Assembly (NCBI GenBank): GCA_001916035.1
Contig: MNRQ01000024.1
Span: 1-30,944 of the forward strand
Direction: 5' to 3'
Length of the DNA stretch: 30,944 nt
Origin: Clostridium sp. 27_14
Lineage (GTDB): Bacteria > Bacillota > Clostridia > TANB77 > CAG-508
Numbering within the stretch: the stretch's first letter is position 1; each line of letters starts with the position of its first letter. The translations under genes and the position numbers were made by a program. Shown here piece after piece: positions 22,241-30,944 of the stretch. Below the pieces are notes generated by a model that saw only the letters and a program-made list of their open reading frames with translations, searched no databases and was not told the origin of the DNA.

Positions 22241-25200
22241 ATTTTTCCTCCTTCCTAACATAAAATACTACATATAGTACACCTGCTAACATAGCAATTA
22301 TTATAAAACTAATTACAAAAGCTGTACCTGTTTTAATACTTACTATAACATCTGCTTCGCTAAAATCATCTTCTCCGTTTTGCTTATTATTAGGTGTTGA
22401 ATCTTTGTCTAATAAATTTTCTGAATTAGATACACTTGCAATTTCAGCAGTATTATATGTTGTTCCTAAATTATTTTCTGTCATTTTCTTTGTTAAAATC
22501 AATGTTACTTCTTTACTTTCACCTGGATTTATTTTTACATCAGAAAGCACTGCTGTATGCAAATTTCCCTCATTATCTTTATACCATGTTTGATTTAAAG
22601 TTTTATCAAAAGTAACATCTTCTGGCATATAATCTATAATATCTGTTGCTGTTCCTACAACTTCACCTTCATTTGTGATTTTTATTTTGTATTTCATTTG
22701 TACAGTTGTGTTTGCAACTTTTTTAGCATGTATCTCTACTTTTGCTAATTTACTATCTGAGAAACTTTTTATTGTATTTTCACTTCCATTTTGCAATGTT
22801 ACTTCTGTTACAGTTTTATCTAGCCTAAGATCAAATACTTTATTTTTAATAAATCCTGCATCAATATTTTCTAAAATTGTATTCTTTACTTCTAAAATAT
22901 CTGTAACTGCTAACTCTTCATCATTAGAAGTTTTTGCAACAACATCTGAGTTTACACTTTCTTTAACTCCATCTTTTTGATAAATTGTTGGTTTATATGT
23001 ATTTTTATCATAAACAACTGCTACTAAATATTTTCCATTTGCAAGATCTTTAAAATCATATTCACCAAATTCATTTGTTTTTTGTTCGTTTATTTGCTTT
23101 CCTGTTGAAACATCTATTAATTTTACTGTCATATTTTGTAATACTTCTTCTTCTAGTTCTCTTTCACCATTTTGATTTTCATCATTCCATACAACTCCCA
23201 TTATTTCTGGTAATTGTTGTTCTGCATCATCATCTGCATCATCTGAATTTTGATAATCCTCTAATAAATAAACTATTTCTTTTTGTACACTTTCTTGTCC
23301 TACACTAAAAACATTAACTGTACTTTCTAACTGAGATTCTATTGCTTCATTAGAATCTACAGTTGTATTTATTGTAATTTTTATCTCACCTTTTGCTGTT
23401 AGTTTTACTGTTTTTGAAAAAATACCTTCTTCTATTTTTATATCTGTTTCTGTTCCATCTATAGACATTACAGCCTTATTTATAACACATCCATTTGGAA
23501 TTTCTAAATCTATTGTTACTTCTTTATCAATTGAACTATTTCCCTTAATATCTAAAACATAGTCTATTTTGTCTCCGTTTCTTACATTTTTTTCTTTTGC
23601 ACTTCCTGTATAACTAACTTCCATATTAATTCTTGTTTGATTATATTTCATCTTTAATATATTTGATTGTACTGTATCTTTTTTAACTGTCGCATTAACT
23701 AAAATACTTGCTTCTTTTTGTATTTGTTCTGTAGGCATTTCTTTTGTTTTAAAGTTTTGATTAAATATATATTCACCTTTTGCTGCTAATTTATCAATTT
23801 TTAAATTTATTTGTCCATTTTCATCTTGCTTTATATCGGTTAAATCTTCTCTGTCTCCTGTTGTTTTAGATAATATTAATCCATCTGAAACATATTCCTT
23901 TAAATCAATATTTGTCAATTCTTGATCTGTTAAATTTTGCACTTGTATACACATTGAGTACAAATCATTTGTTCCATAAGTATTTTCTTCTGAACGGGTA
24001 TTCATAACCGCTACTTTAATTTTACTATCTTTTATCGGATTTTTTAATGTTTCATAATTTTTTTCATCTAAGCCTTCAGCTGTTATTTTTATATTTCCTT
24101 TTGTTGTTTTAGTATCTGTTATTTTTTTAGTAGCAAATTCATAATCAAATTCTATACTTTTCCCAGCTTCAATTTCTAAATTTTCTTTTTTAATTTCTTT
24201 GCAATTTTCATCTTCCCTATAAAAAATATTCCAAGCCTTTTCCAATGTTATAGCATTTTGACCTTCAACTTTTATTTCATTATAAAAAATTGCATTTTCT
24301 TGAGTTGCAACAGCTGTAAGTCCTTTTATTTTATTTTTTGTATTATTGGTTATTTTTACATGATAAGAAATTACTTCACCTTCAAAAATTTCGTCACCAT
24401 CTTTTATCGCCTTGTCAGCCTTTTTTGCAACATATTCTACTGTTAATGGCTCTACTTGTTCTGTTTTCTTTTCATCTTCTGTTGTTTTGTTATTATCCGT
24501 TATTTTTCCATCACTTGTTGATTTGTCAGTACTATCTGCTTTATTTTCATCTTTTGTTTGGTCTTGTGTTTCTTTAGGTGTAACTACTGTGGAAATATTA
24601 TCATTTTTAGTTGCCTCATTTTCAACACTTGCTATTTGTGGCGTAGATACTGTTGTTTTATTAGTTTCACTTAAAGTTTGTTCATTTATACTATAATTAA
24701 CGGTATCTTGCATATATCCTTGTAATCCACCATCTTGTTGTTCTTGAACATTTACCTCATATTCAAATTTAGATGTTTGTCCTGCTGTCATTGTTCCCAC
24801 ATTTATTCTAAACCTTTGAACCTTTGAATAATCTTCTACATTTGTTGTCCAATTTTCTCCTGACTTCTCATAAGAATATTCAACTGTTTCCTGATTATTC
24901 AATTCTTGTATTCCTTTTGCATAAGATAATTTGACCTCTTTGCTATCATTTGTATTACTTATTGTTCCTTCAACCTTTGCATCTTGTACATCAAAATTGT
25001 TATTATTAACAACTGTTACTTCTCTTTTTATTGTTTTTGCAGTGTCTTTTGTTGGAAGTGAAATATCTTTTACTTCTGTTCCTAAACTTTCCGTATTTTC
25101 ACCATCTTTATATCCTTCGACATTTGAATATGTAAACACTCCTGTTTTCGCATTACCATTTATTTGAACATTAAATGTTTTTGCCTCTTGTCCAACATTT

Positions 25201-27134
25201 TCTACTACTACCTCTATTGGAGCTGTAAAAGAAGGAATATCTTTATATAATTCTATATCAGCATTTACTACTATTAAAGCCTCTTCATCTATATCTTTTT
25301 TATAATCTTTTTGTTCCCCATTTATAGTTAATTTTATAACATAAGCTCCATCTTCTCTGTTAAATCCTTCTGCTTTAACTATTTGTAGTTCTTCTCCATA
25401 TAATAGTTTTATTGAATTAGCTTTTACATTTTTTACTTGTTTAGGAAATACTAATTGTATTACTGGATTTTTATATAATACATTTGACAATTCTTTTGTT
25501 TTTAATGTTGTATATAATTCTACACCTTTATTAATGTCAGTTGTTCCTAAATTAGCATTATTTACTGAAACTTCTACCTTTTCTTCTGCTTTTGAAAAAC
25601 TTGTATTTGAAATAGCACTTACAATTTTTTCATTATACTTAATGTTGATTTCATTTTCTATATGATCATATTCTTCCAATTGCTTTTGTGTAAATCCTAT
25701 ATCACCTACAAAATATTTTTTATTTTTTATATTTATTTCTCCAATTTTTTCTGGAACATTTTCAAATTTCAATGTTGCTTTAGTGATATTTTCTGGATAT
25801 TTTACGACTATATAATCTCCTTCTGTTTCTGTTTCTTTGTCTATTGTTGCTATTTCTTGTCCATCTTGATTTAATACTTTTATTTTTGCTTCTTGTCCAA
25901 ATATGTTTAAAAATTCTTCTTTATTTATGTATGTGCTTTCTAAAAATGTATTTTTTTGAACTCTACCTTTATTTGAAAAATATGTTTTTCCAACTTCAAT
26001 TGATATATCTTTTATTTGTGAAACTTCTGGAATTTCTATTGTTGCTGTTTCTTCTATATATGCTTTCTTAGATGATTTAACATTAAAATATTCTTTTGGT
26101 AATTCTTTTGTAGACGTTTCTTCTGCACTTATAATTTCTGTTGTTGGTTTTATTGTTTTTTCTTCTTCTAAAACCTTTTTCACAGCATCTGTTTTACCAT
26201 AATATTTTGTAGTAATTGTTCCCTTTACTGTTTTTGATATTTGTTTTACATTTATTTTTCCTTCATATAAATAAATAATTTTATATACATCTTTATCTGT
26301 CTTCCAACTGATTTGGTCATTATTGACATCATTTTTATTCTGTATAATCAATTTGGCTAAATCTGCATCATATTTAGAATCAATTTCTTTTCCATTTTTT
26401 AAAACATTTATTTTACTTGGTTTTATACCATCTAACTCTGGTACTTCTAATTCTATGTTTTCTTCTTGCTTTGGAAGAATTTGATTTGCTGTTTCTACAG
26501 AAATCTTTTGTTCTAACATTACCTTTGTTTCATCTAATAATTGAAATTTTAAAAATTCATTTTCAATATTAGTATCTATATCATCTGTCCATTGGGTATC
26601 AACAATAATATTTTTTTGAATTCTTTTTTCTACTTTATTCTCTACTTTATATTCTGCTGCAAAAGTAAAAGTGTTTTGCTTATCAAAATAATCAGAAGTT
26701 ACAATCTCTTTTTTCTCAAATTTTACAGGAATTTTTATATTTTTTTCACCTGTTACTATTTGATTTAATGTTATATCATTATTTTCCACATCAACAGCTT
26801 TTACAAATGTTTTATCTAGCTTTTCCTCATTTATTTTAAAATTAGGGTTTTCAATGTGAATTTTTGCATTATTTAAAACTCCATCTTTTTCAATTTTAAT
26901 ATTACAAGAAATCACACCTCCTTCTGAAATCTTAAGTTGCTTACTGTGTGTACCATCTTCATAACTAACATTAAAACTAACATTTGTATTTTCAATATTT
27001 ATACTTTGACTTTCTAATTCTTCATAAACTGCTTGTACTACTGTTGTTGTCACATATAAAAATTGAGCCATAGTTAGTGTCATCAATAGCATTATTGATG
27101 TTACTTTTTTTAAAATTTTTTTCTCCTTTTTCAT
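22230..27134 (-). CDS. Giant Ig/DUF11-like surface protein with an SdrD B-like domain and a C-terminal membrane anchor
   Basis: The 1634-residue protein starts at ATG 27134 (AGGAAA upstream); the frame also offers a GTG three codons earlier. A signal peptide (KKEKKILKKVTSIMLLMTLT..., cleavage near VQA-VYEE) is followed by many beta-rich modules of about 100-150 residues. A low-complexity Thr/Asp/Lys linker lies near 810-880, then more modules. Next comes an SdrD B-like domain (IMGVVWNDENQNGERELEEE, later FGEYDFKDLANGKYLVAVVY) and a DUF11-like module ending DSTPNNKQNGEDDFSEADV. The last 35 residues are a membrane helix with a charged tail (VRKEEKYEK). No LPXTG is present; SIKTG precedes the helix. 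Its 3' codons contain the ribosome binding site of the next gene, so the two giants are translationally coupled and probably assemble together on the cell surface. Confidence 0.85.
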   Translation of the reverse strand: MKKEKKILKKVTSIMLLMTLTMAQFLYVTTTVVQAVYEELESQSINIENTNVSFNVSYEDGTHSKQLKISEGGVISCNIKIEKDGVLNNAKIHIENPNFKINEEKLDKTFVKAVDVENNDITLNQIVTGEKNIKIPVKFEKKEIVTSDYFDKQNTFTFAAEYKVENKVEKRIQKNIIVDTQWTDDIDTNIENEFLKFQLLDETKVMLEQKISVETANQILPKQEENIELEVPELDGIKPSKINVLKNGKEIDSKYDADLAKLIIQNKNDVNNDQISWKTDKDVYKIIYLYEGKINVKQISKTVKGTITTKYYGKTDAVKKVLEEEKTIKPTTEIISAEETSTKELPKEYFNVKSSKKAYIEETATIEIPEVSQIKDISIEVGKTYFSNKGRVQKNTFLESTYINKEEFLNIFGQEAKIKVLNQDGQEIATIDKETETEGDYIVVKYPENITKATLKFENVPEKIGEINIKNKKYFVGDIGFTQKQLEEYDHIENEINIKYNEKIVSAISNTSFSKAEEKVEVSVNNANLGTTDINKGVELYTTLKTKELSNVLYKNPVIQLVFPKQVKNVKANSIKLLYGEELQIVKAEGFNREDGAYVIKLTINGEQKDYKKDIDEEALIVVNADIELYKDIPSFTAPIEVVVENVGQEAKTFNVQINGNAKTGVFTYSNVEGYKDGENTESLGTEVKDISLPTKDTAKTIKREVTVVNNNNFDVQDAKVEGTISNTNDSKEVKLSYAKGIQELNNQETVEYSYEKSGENWTTNVEDYSKVQRFRINVGTMTAGQTSKFEYEVNVQEQQDGGLQGYMQDTVNYSINEQTLSETNKTTVSTPQIASVENEATKNDNISTVVTPKETQDQTKDENKADSTDKSTSDGKITDNNKTTEDEKKTEQVEPLTVEYVAKKADKAIKDGDEIFEGEVISYHVKITNNTKNKIKGLTAVATQENAIFYNEIKVEGQNAITLEKAWNIFYREDENCKEIKKENLEIEAGKSIEFDYEFATKKITDTKTTKGNIKITAEGLDEKNYETLKNPIKDSKIKVAVMNTRSEENTYGTNDLYSMCIQVQNLTDQELTNIDLKEYVSDGLILSKTTGDREDLTDIKQDENGQINLKIDKLAAKGEYIFNQNFKTKEMPTEQIQKEASILVNATVKKDTVQSNILKMKYNQTRINMEVSYTGSAKEKNVRNGDKIDYVLDIKGNSSIDKEVTIDLEIPNGCVINKAVMSIDGTETDIKIEEGIFSKTVKLTAKGEIKITINTTVDSNEAIESQLESTVNVFSVGQESVQKEIVYLLEDYQNSDDADDDAEQQLPEIMGVVWNDENQNGERELEEEVLQNMTVKLIDVSTGKQINEQKTNEFGEYDFKDLANGKYLVAVVYDKNTYKPTIYQKDGVKESVNSDVVAKTSNDEELAVTDILEVKNTILENIDAGFIKNKVFDLRLDKTVTEVTLQNGSENTIKSFSDSKLAKVEIHAKKVANTTVQMKYKIKITNEGEVVGTATDIIDYMPEDVTFDKTLNQTWYKDNEGNLHTAVLSDVKINPGESKEVTLILTKKMTENNLGTTYNTAEIASVSNSENLLDKDSTPNNKQNGEDDFSEADVIVSIKTGTAFVISFIIIAMLAGVLYVVFYVRKEEKYEK

Positions 27135-27633
27135 TTCTACCACTTTCCTTTCTTGAAACTATAATAAAGAATTCTTTTAATAGCACACTTTTAATTATTT
27201 TCAAAATTCTTAAGTCCACACCTTTGTTTCTCACATAAAATTTGTTTTTTCAAATTTCTTGTTGTATTTTTTATTGTAAGAAATACCTCTATTAGACACT
27301 TTCTCTCTATATAAAATATAAAATAAAACTTCAAAAAATTCAATAGTAATAAATTCCAGTTAGTTTTTTGCCTTATTTTACCTTTACGGATAGTATTTGC
27401 AATCTGTTTTTTACATTTCTATTACATTTTTGTTACAATTGTGTTGCATTTTTGATTTTTATATATAATAATCTTTCTATATTCATATTTTACTTTCTAA
27501 AAAATTCCATATTTCGTAGATTTCCCTAAATTTTTTCTTAAAATAATAGCAAATTCTTTTATATCATGTTATAATATAAAAGATGGTTTATAGATACCTA
27601 AAAAATCTAAATTTAAGTGTAAGGATAAAAATC
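27135..27633. other. Divergent intergenic region between the surface operon and the vanW-like gene
   Basis: No gene is supported here. Leftward, a weak promoter candidate on the minus strand is TTGAAA with TATTAA 16 bases later (about 27178-27205). Rightward, TATAAT at 27570-27575 is a good -10 for the vanW-like gene but has no convincing -35. The region is AT-rich with several T runs and a possible alternative -10 (TATAAT at 27464-27469). Because that -10 at 27570 is only 8 bases from the first ATG of the vanW frame, that ATG cannot be the usual start. Confidence 0.4.
27570..27575 (+). promoter_or_regulatory. -10 box of the vanW-like gene
   Basis: TATAAT on the plus strand, about 58 bases before the chosen start at 27634. 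The region 17 bases upstream (around TAGCAA) is not a good -35, so an activator or another sigma factor may be involved. Confidence 0.45.
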
Positions 27634-29445
27634 ATGCCAAATCAAATACTAGCAAGAAAAGAAGAATTTTTGGATAAAAAAACTACAGAAAAAAATAATA
27701 ATTTTGAAGAAGAAAATTTTAAAAAATCTAATATTCAAAATTCTCAAAAAGAAAATATAAAAACTGATACTACTTTAGAATTAAAAAACGAAGGAATACA
27801 AAAAAATTTTAAACATGAAAATATAGAAATAAATTATAATAAAGAACTTAAAAAAGAAGCTGAAGAAATACCTAATAATACTCATCTACAAACAAATACC
27901 ATAGAAGATATTAAAAATAAAATTGACGATCAAAAAAATACTCAAAATTCATTAATCACTGATAATAGAAAAAACACCAATAATACTTATCTTCCTCGTA
28001 AATCTTCTGCATTAGAAATATTTTTAATATTTGCTTCTATTATTTTAGCTATTTTTTTAATATGCTTTTTAACTTTCACATTTCTAAACATAAAAAATAC
28101 TAAAATAATATCAAATATTTTTATACAAACTTATGATGTATCTAATTTAACTCAAGAAGAGGCAATAAAAAAAATTAATAATATAATAACTAGTCAAATA
28201 CCAGAAGAATTAACATTAAAACATAATGATTATGAAACATCTATTTCAACAAAAGAACTTAATATACAATTTGATACAACTAATGCTGTAAATAACGCCT
28301 ATAAAGTTGGAAGAACTGGAAATTTGTTACAAAATGATTTAACAATATTACAAACTAAATTTCAAAAAAAGCAATTTACTTTAAATTTAACACTAGACAT
28401 AGAATCTTTAAAAAAACAATTACAAGATATTTCTGGAAAGCTACCAGATAAAGTAAAAGAAAGTAGCTATTACATAGAAGGCTCTAACTTGATTTTAACT
28501 AAAGGTGAAACTGGAGCTGTAGTAGATGTTGATAAAACCGCTTCAGAAATTATCGAACAAATACAAAATTTGAATGTAAAAAATAATACAATAGAAATTG
28601 CCACAGAAGAAAAGTCTCCTAGTGCTTTAGATATTGACAGCATTCATTCTGAACTATATTCTGAAGCAAAAGATGCTTATTTTACACAAAATCCTTATAG
28701 CATTTATCCTAGTGAAAATGGAGTTGATTTTGCAATTAGTATAAATGATGCCAAAGCTATGTTACAAGAAGATAAAGATGAATATTCAATTCCTCTAAAA
28801 GTTCTTTATCCAAGTGTAACAACAAATATGTTAGGGACAGAAGCTTTTCCTAATCTTTTATCCCAATACTCTACAAGTTATTCTACTAGAAATCAAAAAA
28901 GAACAACTAATTTAAGATTAGCTGCTAATAAAATAAATGGTACTGTATTAATGCCTGGTGAAACTTTTTCTTATAACAAAGTGGTTGGTGAAAGAACTAT
29001 TGCAGCAGGTTACCAAGAAGCTCCTATTTATGTAAGTGGTAAAGTTGTTGATGGCCTAGGTGGTGGAATTTGTCAAATAACTACTACATTATATAATGCT
29101 GTAGTTTATGCTAACCTAGAAATTGTTGAAAGAAGTAACCACCAATTCGTGCCTTCTTATGCCCCTGCAAGTCGTGATGCTACAGTTGTCTATGGTTCTA
29201 TAGATTTTAAATTTAAAAATAACCGTAATTATCCTATAAAGATATTATGTTCTGTACAAAATGGTATTGCTAATTTCCAAATTTATGGTTTAAAAACTGA
29301 CAATGATTATGAAGTTGTTATTTCTAATAGAGTTACTGGTACAACTTCTAATGCAATATATTCAGAAGCATACAAAATATTAAAACAAAATGGTCAAGTA
29401 GTAAGCTCTACTTTACTTTCTCAAGATGTTTATAAAAGACATTAA
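27634..29445 (+). CDS. VanW-domain membrane protein with a peptidoglycan-binding-like region
   Basis: With the start at ATG 27634 (AAGGA 8 bases upstream) the product is 603 residues. The first 125 residues are a cytosolic, Asn/Lys/Glu-rich, low-complexity segment. A single membrane helix follows (about 127-151, LEIFLIFASIILAIFLICFL). The extracellular part has a PG_binding_4-like region (SQIPEELTLKHNDYETSIS, then ILTKGETGAVVDVDKTA). The VanW domain comes next, with LRLAANKINGTVLMPGETFS, VDGLGGGICQITTTLYNAVV and ERSNHQFVPSYAPASRDATV. VanW proteins are linked to cell-wall metabolism; the name derives from a vancomycin-resistance cluster, but there is no vanHAX here, so resistance is not implied. 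The upstream ATG at 27583 is too near the -10 box. A strong terminator follows. Confidence 0.88.
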   Translation: MPNQILARKEEFLDKKTTEKNNNFEEENFKKSNIQNSQKENIKTDTTLELKNEGIQKNFKHENIEINYNKELKKEAEEIPNNTHLQTNTIEDIKNKIDDQKNTQNSLITDNRKNTNNTYLPRKSSALEIFLIFASIILAIFLICFLTFTFLNIKNTKIISNIFIQTYDVSNLTQEEAIKKINNIITSQIPEELTLKHNDYETSISTKELNIQFDTTNAVNNAYKVGRTGNLLQNDLTILQTKFQKKQFTLNLTLDIESLKKQLQDISGKLPDKVKESSYYIEGSNLILTKGETGAVVDVDKTASEIIEQIQNLNVKNNTIEIATEEKSPSALDIDSIHSELYSEAKDAYFTQNPYSIYPSENGVDFAISINDAKAMLQEDKDEYSIPLKVLYPSVTTNMLGTEAFPNLLSQYSTSYSTRNQKRTTNLRLAANKINGTVLMPGETFSYNKVVGERTIAAGYQEAPIYVSGKVVDGLGGGICQITTTLYNAVVYANLEIVERSNHQFVPSYAPASRDATVVYGSIDFKFKNNRNYPIKILCSVQNGIANFQIYGLKTDNDYEVVISNRVTGTTSNAIYSEAYKILKQNGQVVSSTLLSQDVYKRH

Positions 29446-29456
29446 TACTAGTTTTT

Positions 29457-29500
29457 ATTATATAAGGAGAGTTAAACAACTCTCCTTATATAATAATTTT
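29457..29500 (+). terminator. Strong intrinsic terminator between the vanW-like gene and ypeB
   Basis: ATTATATAAGGAGAGTT (29457-29473) and AACTCTCCTTATATAAT (29478-29494) are perfect 17-base arms around AAAC, followed on the plus strand by AATTTTT. It lies 11 bases after the vanW-like stop and abuts the end of the convergent ypeB gene. On the minus strand no T tract follows, so it works best for the plus-strand gene. Confidence 0.85.
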
Positions 29501-30873
29501 TACATAGTTAAAGTTCCATTCGGTGTATCTTTAATAACTAAAATATCTTCTTCCCTACCATTTTCAGCATTAATATAGACTAAAAATTCTTTTCCCTCAA
29601 CATTACCTTTAAACTCATAACATAAAATTTCAGTTCTCCATTCAGTAGGGATATATGCCAGACCTTCACTTTCAATATTTAATTGTTTATTCAATGTTTT
29701 TTTAGCTTCTTCCTTTGAAATTTTTATTTTTGAAAGATCTCTTATAGTATGATTGTTTAAAAATCCTGTAGTTTCTATACCTAAAATTTCCCCATTATCT
29801 AATGCTACCTTTACTTTAACCAAATCCGGATACATTACAACACCATCTTGATTATACGCATAATTTATTGTTACTATTCCATCTTGTTTTAAGTAATACG
29901 TTTCTTTCATATTTTCAAAACCATGTTTTGCTAAAAATTCTTTTCCAATGTTATTAGCTTCTTCTTGCTGAATTATTTCCGAAGTAACTTCCCTATCATA
30001 ATTCATATAAATTACATGTCCACCTTTTTGTGAAATAGAAACACTTACACTTTTATTATCGCTAGTTTGAACAGAAAAAGTATATGAAGGTATTGTCGCA
30101 TTTTCTGATAATCCTAAACTTGAAATTTCTTTTATTTTATCTTGATTTATTAATTGTGTTACTACTTGTTTTGCTTTTTCCTCATCAACATTTTCTCCAG
30201 TTAGTCCTTTCTTTTCTTCATTAGTTAAATGTTCAGAAAATGCTCCATCATAAATCAAACCAGAATATTCATGAAAATTCTCTTCCAAATTATTAAATCC
30301 GTCTTTACTTTCAGTACTTACTTGTTGCGCAAATGCTACATTTCCTTTTTTAGTTAATTCTCCCCATTTAATTCTTCCTGAATTAATATCTTCTGATAAT
30401 TGATTTAATATATTTTCTAATTCAATACTATAGTCATGCAATTCTTTTAAGTTTTCTAAATCTTCCTCCCCTAAGCTTTCATTATATATATTTTTACGCG
30501 ATAAAGAATAACTATAGTCACTTACTTGGTTTAAAAATTTTTGAGTTTTTTCAAGTTCTTGACTTTCTATTGGTAATCTTGCTAAATATGATTGTGCCAT
30601 ATTCGCTTCTCTCCATAAACTTGTTAACGTTTCTGCTCCATGTTGTGGTGTTGTTGATATTAAAGATTTTGCTAAATATGTTTCCACATTTTCTACATAA
30701 TCAACTAATTCATAAAATGCCATATTATAAGTATTTTCTGAAACTTGTTTTGCTTGTACTTGTCTTTGGTATAATAAAATGCCTAAAATTATTATTATTA
30801 ACAAAAACACTCCTATTACACTAAGCATATGTCCTTTTTTTAATCTATTCATCCAATCTTGAATTTTATTCAT
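29500..30873 (-). CDS. ypeB: Spore germination protein YpeB
   Basis: The protein (457 residues from ATG 30873) has one N-terminal membrane helix (MLSVIGVFLLIIIILGILLYQ). A helical region follows with the YpeB-typical NTYNMAFYELVDYVENVETYLAKSL and SLWREANMAQSYLARLPI. PepSY-like repeats make up the C-terminal half (AKQVVTQLI, EEANNIGKEFLAKHGF, SKEEAKKTLNKQL), ending with a YINAENGREEDIL strand. YpeB lies in the spore inner membrane or cortex region and is needed for stability and correct placement of the cortex-lytic enzyme SleB during germination. sleB normally precedes ypeB and would lie just beyond the right edge. The frame's first ATG (30885) abuts AAAGGA, so the ATG at 30873 is the better start. 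The gene shows that this organism can form spores. Confidence 0.93.
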   Translation of the reverse strand: MNKIQDWMNRLKKGHMLSVIGVFLLIIIILGILLYQRQVQAKQVSENTYNMAFYELVDYVENVETYLAKSLISTTPQHGAETLTSLWREANMAQSYLARLPIESQELEKTQKFLNQVSDYSYSLSRKNIYNESLGEEDLENLKELHDYSIELENILNQLSEDINSGRIKWGELTKKGNVAFAQQVSTESKDGFNNLEENFHEYSGLIYDGAFSEHLTNEEKKGLTGENVDEEKAKQVVTQLINQDKIKEISSLGLSENATIPSYTFSVQTSDNKSVSVSISQKGGHVIYMNYDREVTSEIIQQEEANNIGKEFLAKHGFENMKETYYLKQDGIVTINYAYNQDGVVMYPDLVKVKVALDNGEILGIETTGFLNNHTIRDLSKIKISKEEAKKTLNKQLNIESEGLAYIPTEWRTEILCYEFKGNVEGKEFLVYINAENGREEDILVIKDTPNGTLTM

Positions 30874-30944
30874 AAAAAATTTCATTCCTTTCTTTTAAAT
30901 TTTTATTTTTTATTTATTTATTTTTTTATTTATTTTAATTTATT

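Noticed and set aside
27022..27234. 70-residue minus-strand ORF overlapping the start of the 1634-residue protein
   Set aside because: It lies in another frame over the signal-peptide codons, has no good ribosome binding site and no recognisable protein character.
27634..29445. Vancomycin resistance locus because of the VanW domain
   Set aside because: VanW domains are widespread in Clostridia; no vanHAX, vanRS or other resistance gene is present in the window.

Overview
This is an AT-rich window in the style of low-GC Firmicutes. Genes carry AGGAGG-type ribosome binding sites and several TTG/GTG starts. The spore-germination protein YpeB, next to a VanW-domain protein, points to a spore-forming member of the Clostridia, probably an anaerobic gut commensal type. 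Most genes lie on the minus strand; the VanW gene is the main plus-strand gene.

Bases 1 to about 6.2 kb look like an accessory island. At the left edge is a large serine recombinase that runs off the window, preceded by a 37-residue ORF and a nested hairpin. Next, in reverse transcription order, come an ITPase/Ham1-like NTP pyrophosphatase, a C26-type glutamine amidotransferase, a class I aminoacyl-tRNA synthetase-like protein with no anticodon-binding domain, and an ASCH-domain protein driven by a perfect TTGACA-17-TATAAT promoter. After them lie three scrambled fragments of RhuM-family genes around a small HD-domain hydrolase. A ZIP metal transporter cut off after its second metal-binding motif marks the probable edge of the island.

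Bases 6.7 to 16.8 kb are mostly housekeeping: prfA (release factor 1), a YhaN/YhaO-like SMC-type ATPase and nuclease pair, a DnaJ-family chaperone and murF. Set among them, with its own consensus promoter and terminator, is a three-gene operon: two unrecognised small proteins and a VirD4/TraG-type coupling ATPase. No relaxase, VirB4 or other conjugation gene accompanies it. The VirD4 reading frame also shows a probable single-base frame break at its N-terminus.

Bases 16.8 to 17.2 kb hold a fold-back, MITE-like palindromic element of about 200 bp followed by a partial second copy. Bases 17.2 to 27.1 kb encode two very large, translationally coupled surface proteins. The first-translated protein (1634 aa) has Ig/DUF11-like modules, an SdrD B-like domain and a C-terminal membrane anchor. 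The second (1667 aa) has four SpaA/Cna-B-like repeats, further B-type domains and a variant sorting signal (HPPTG, hydrophobic helix, KKK). A divergent VanW-domain membrane protein and the convergent ypeB gene, with a strong terminator between them, complete the window.

The strongest leads are the orphan VirD4 operon, the ASCH/synthetase-like/amidotransferase/NTPase cassette beside a recombinase, the shuffled RhuM remnants and the fold-back element. All functional readings come from motif recognition by eye; no database search was run.
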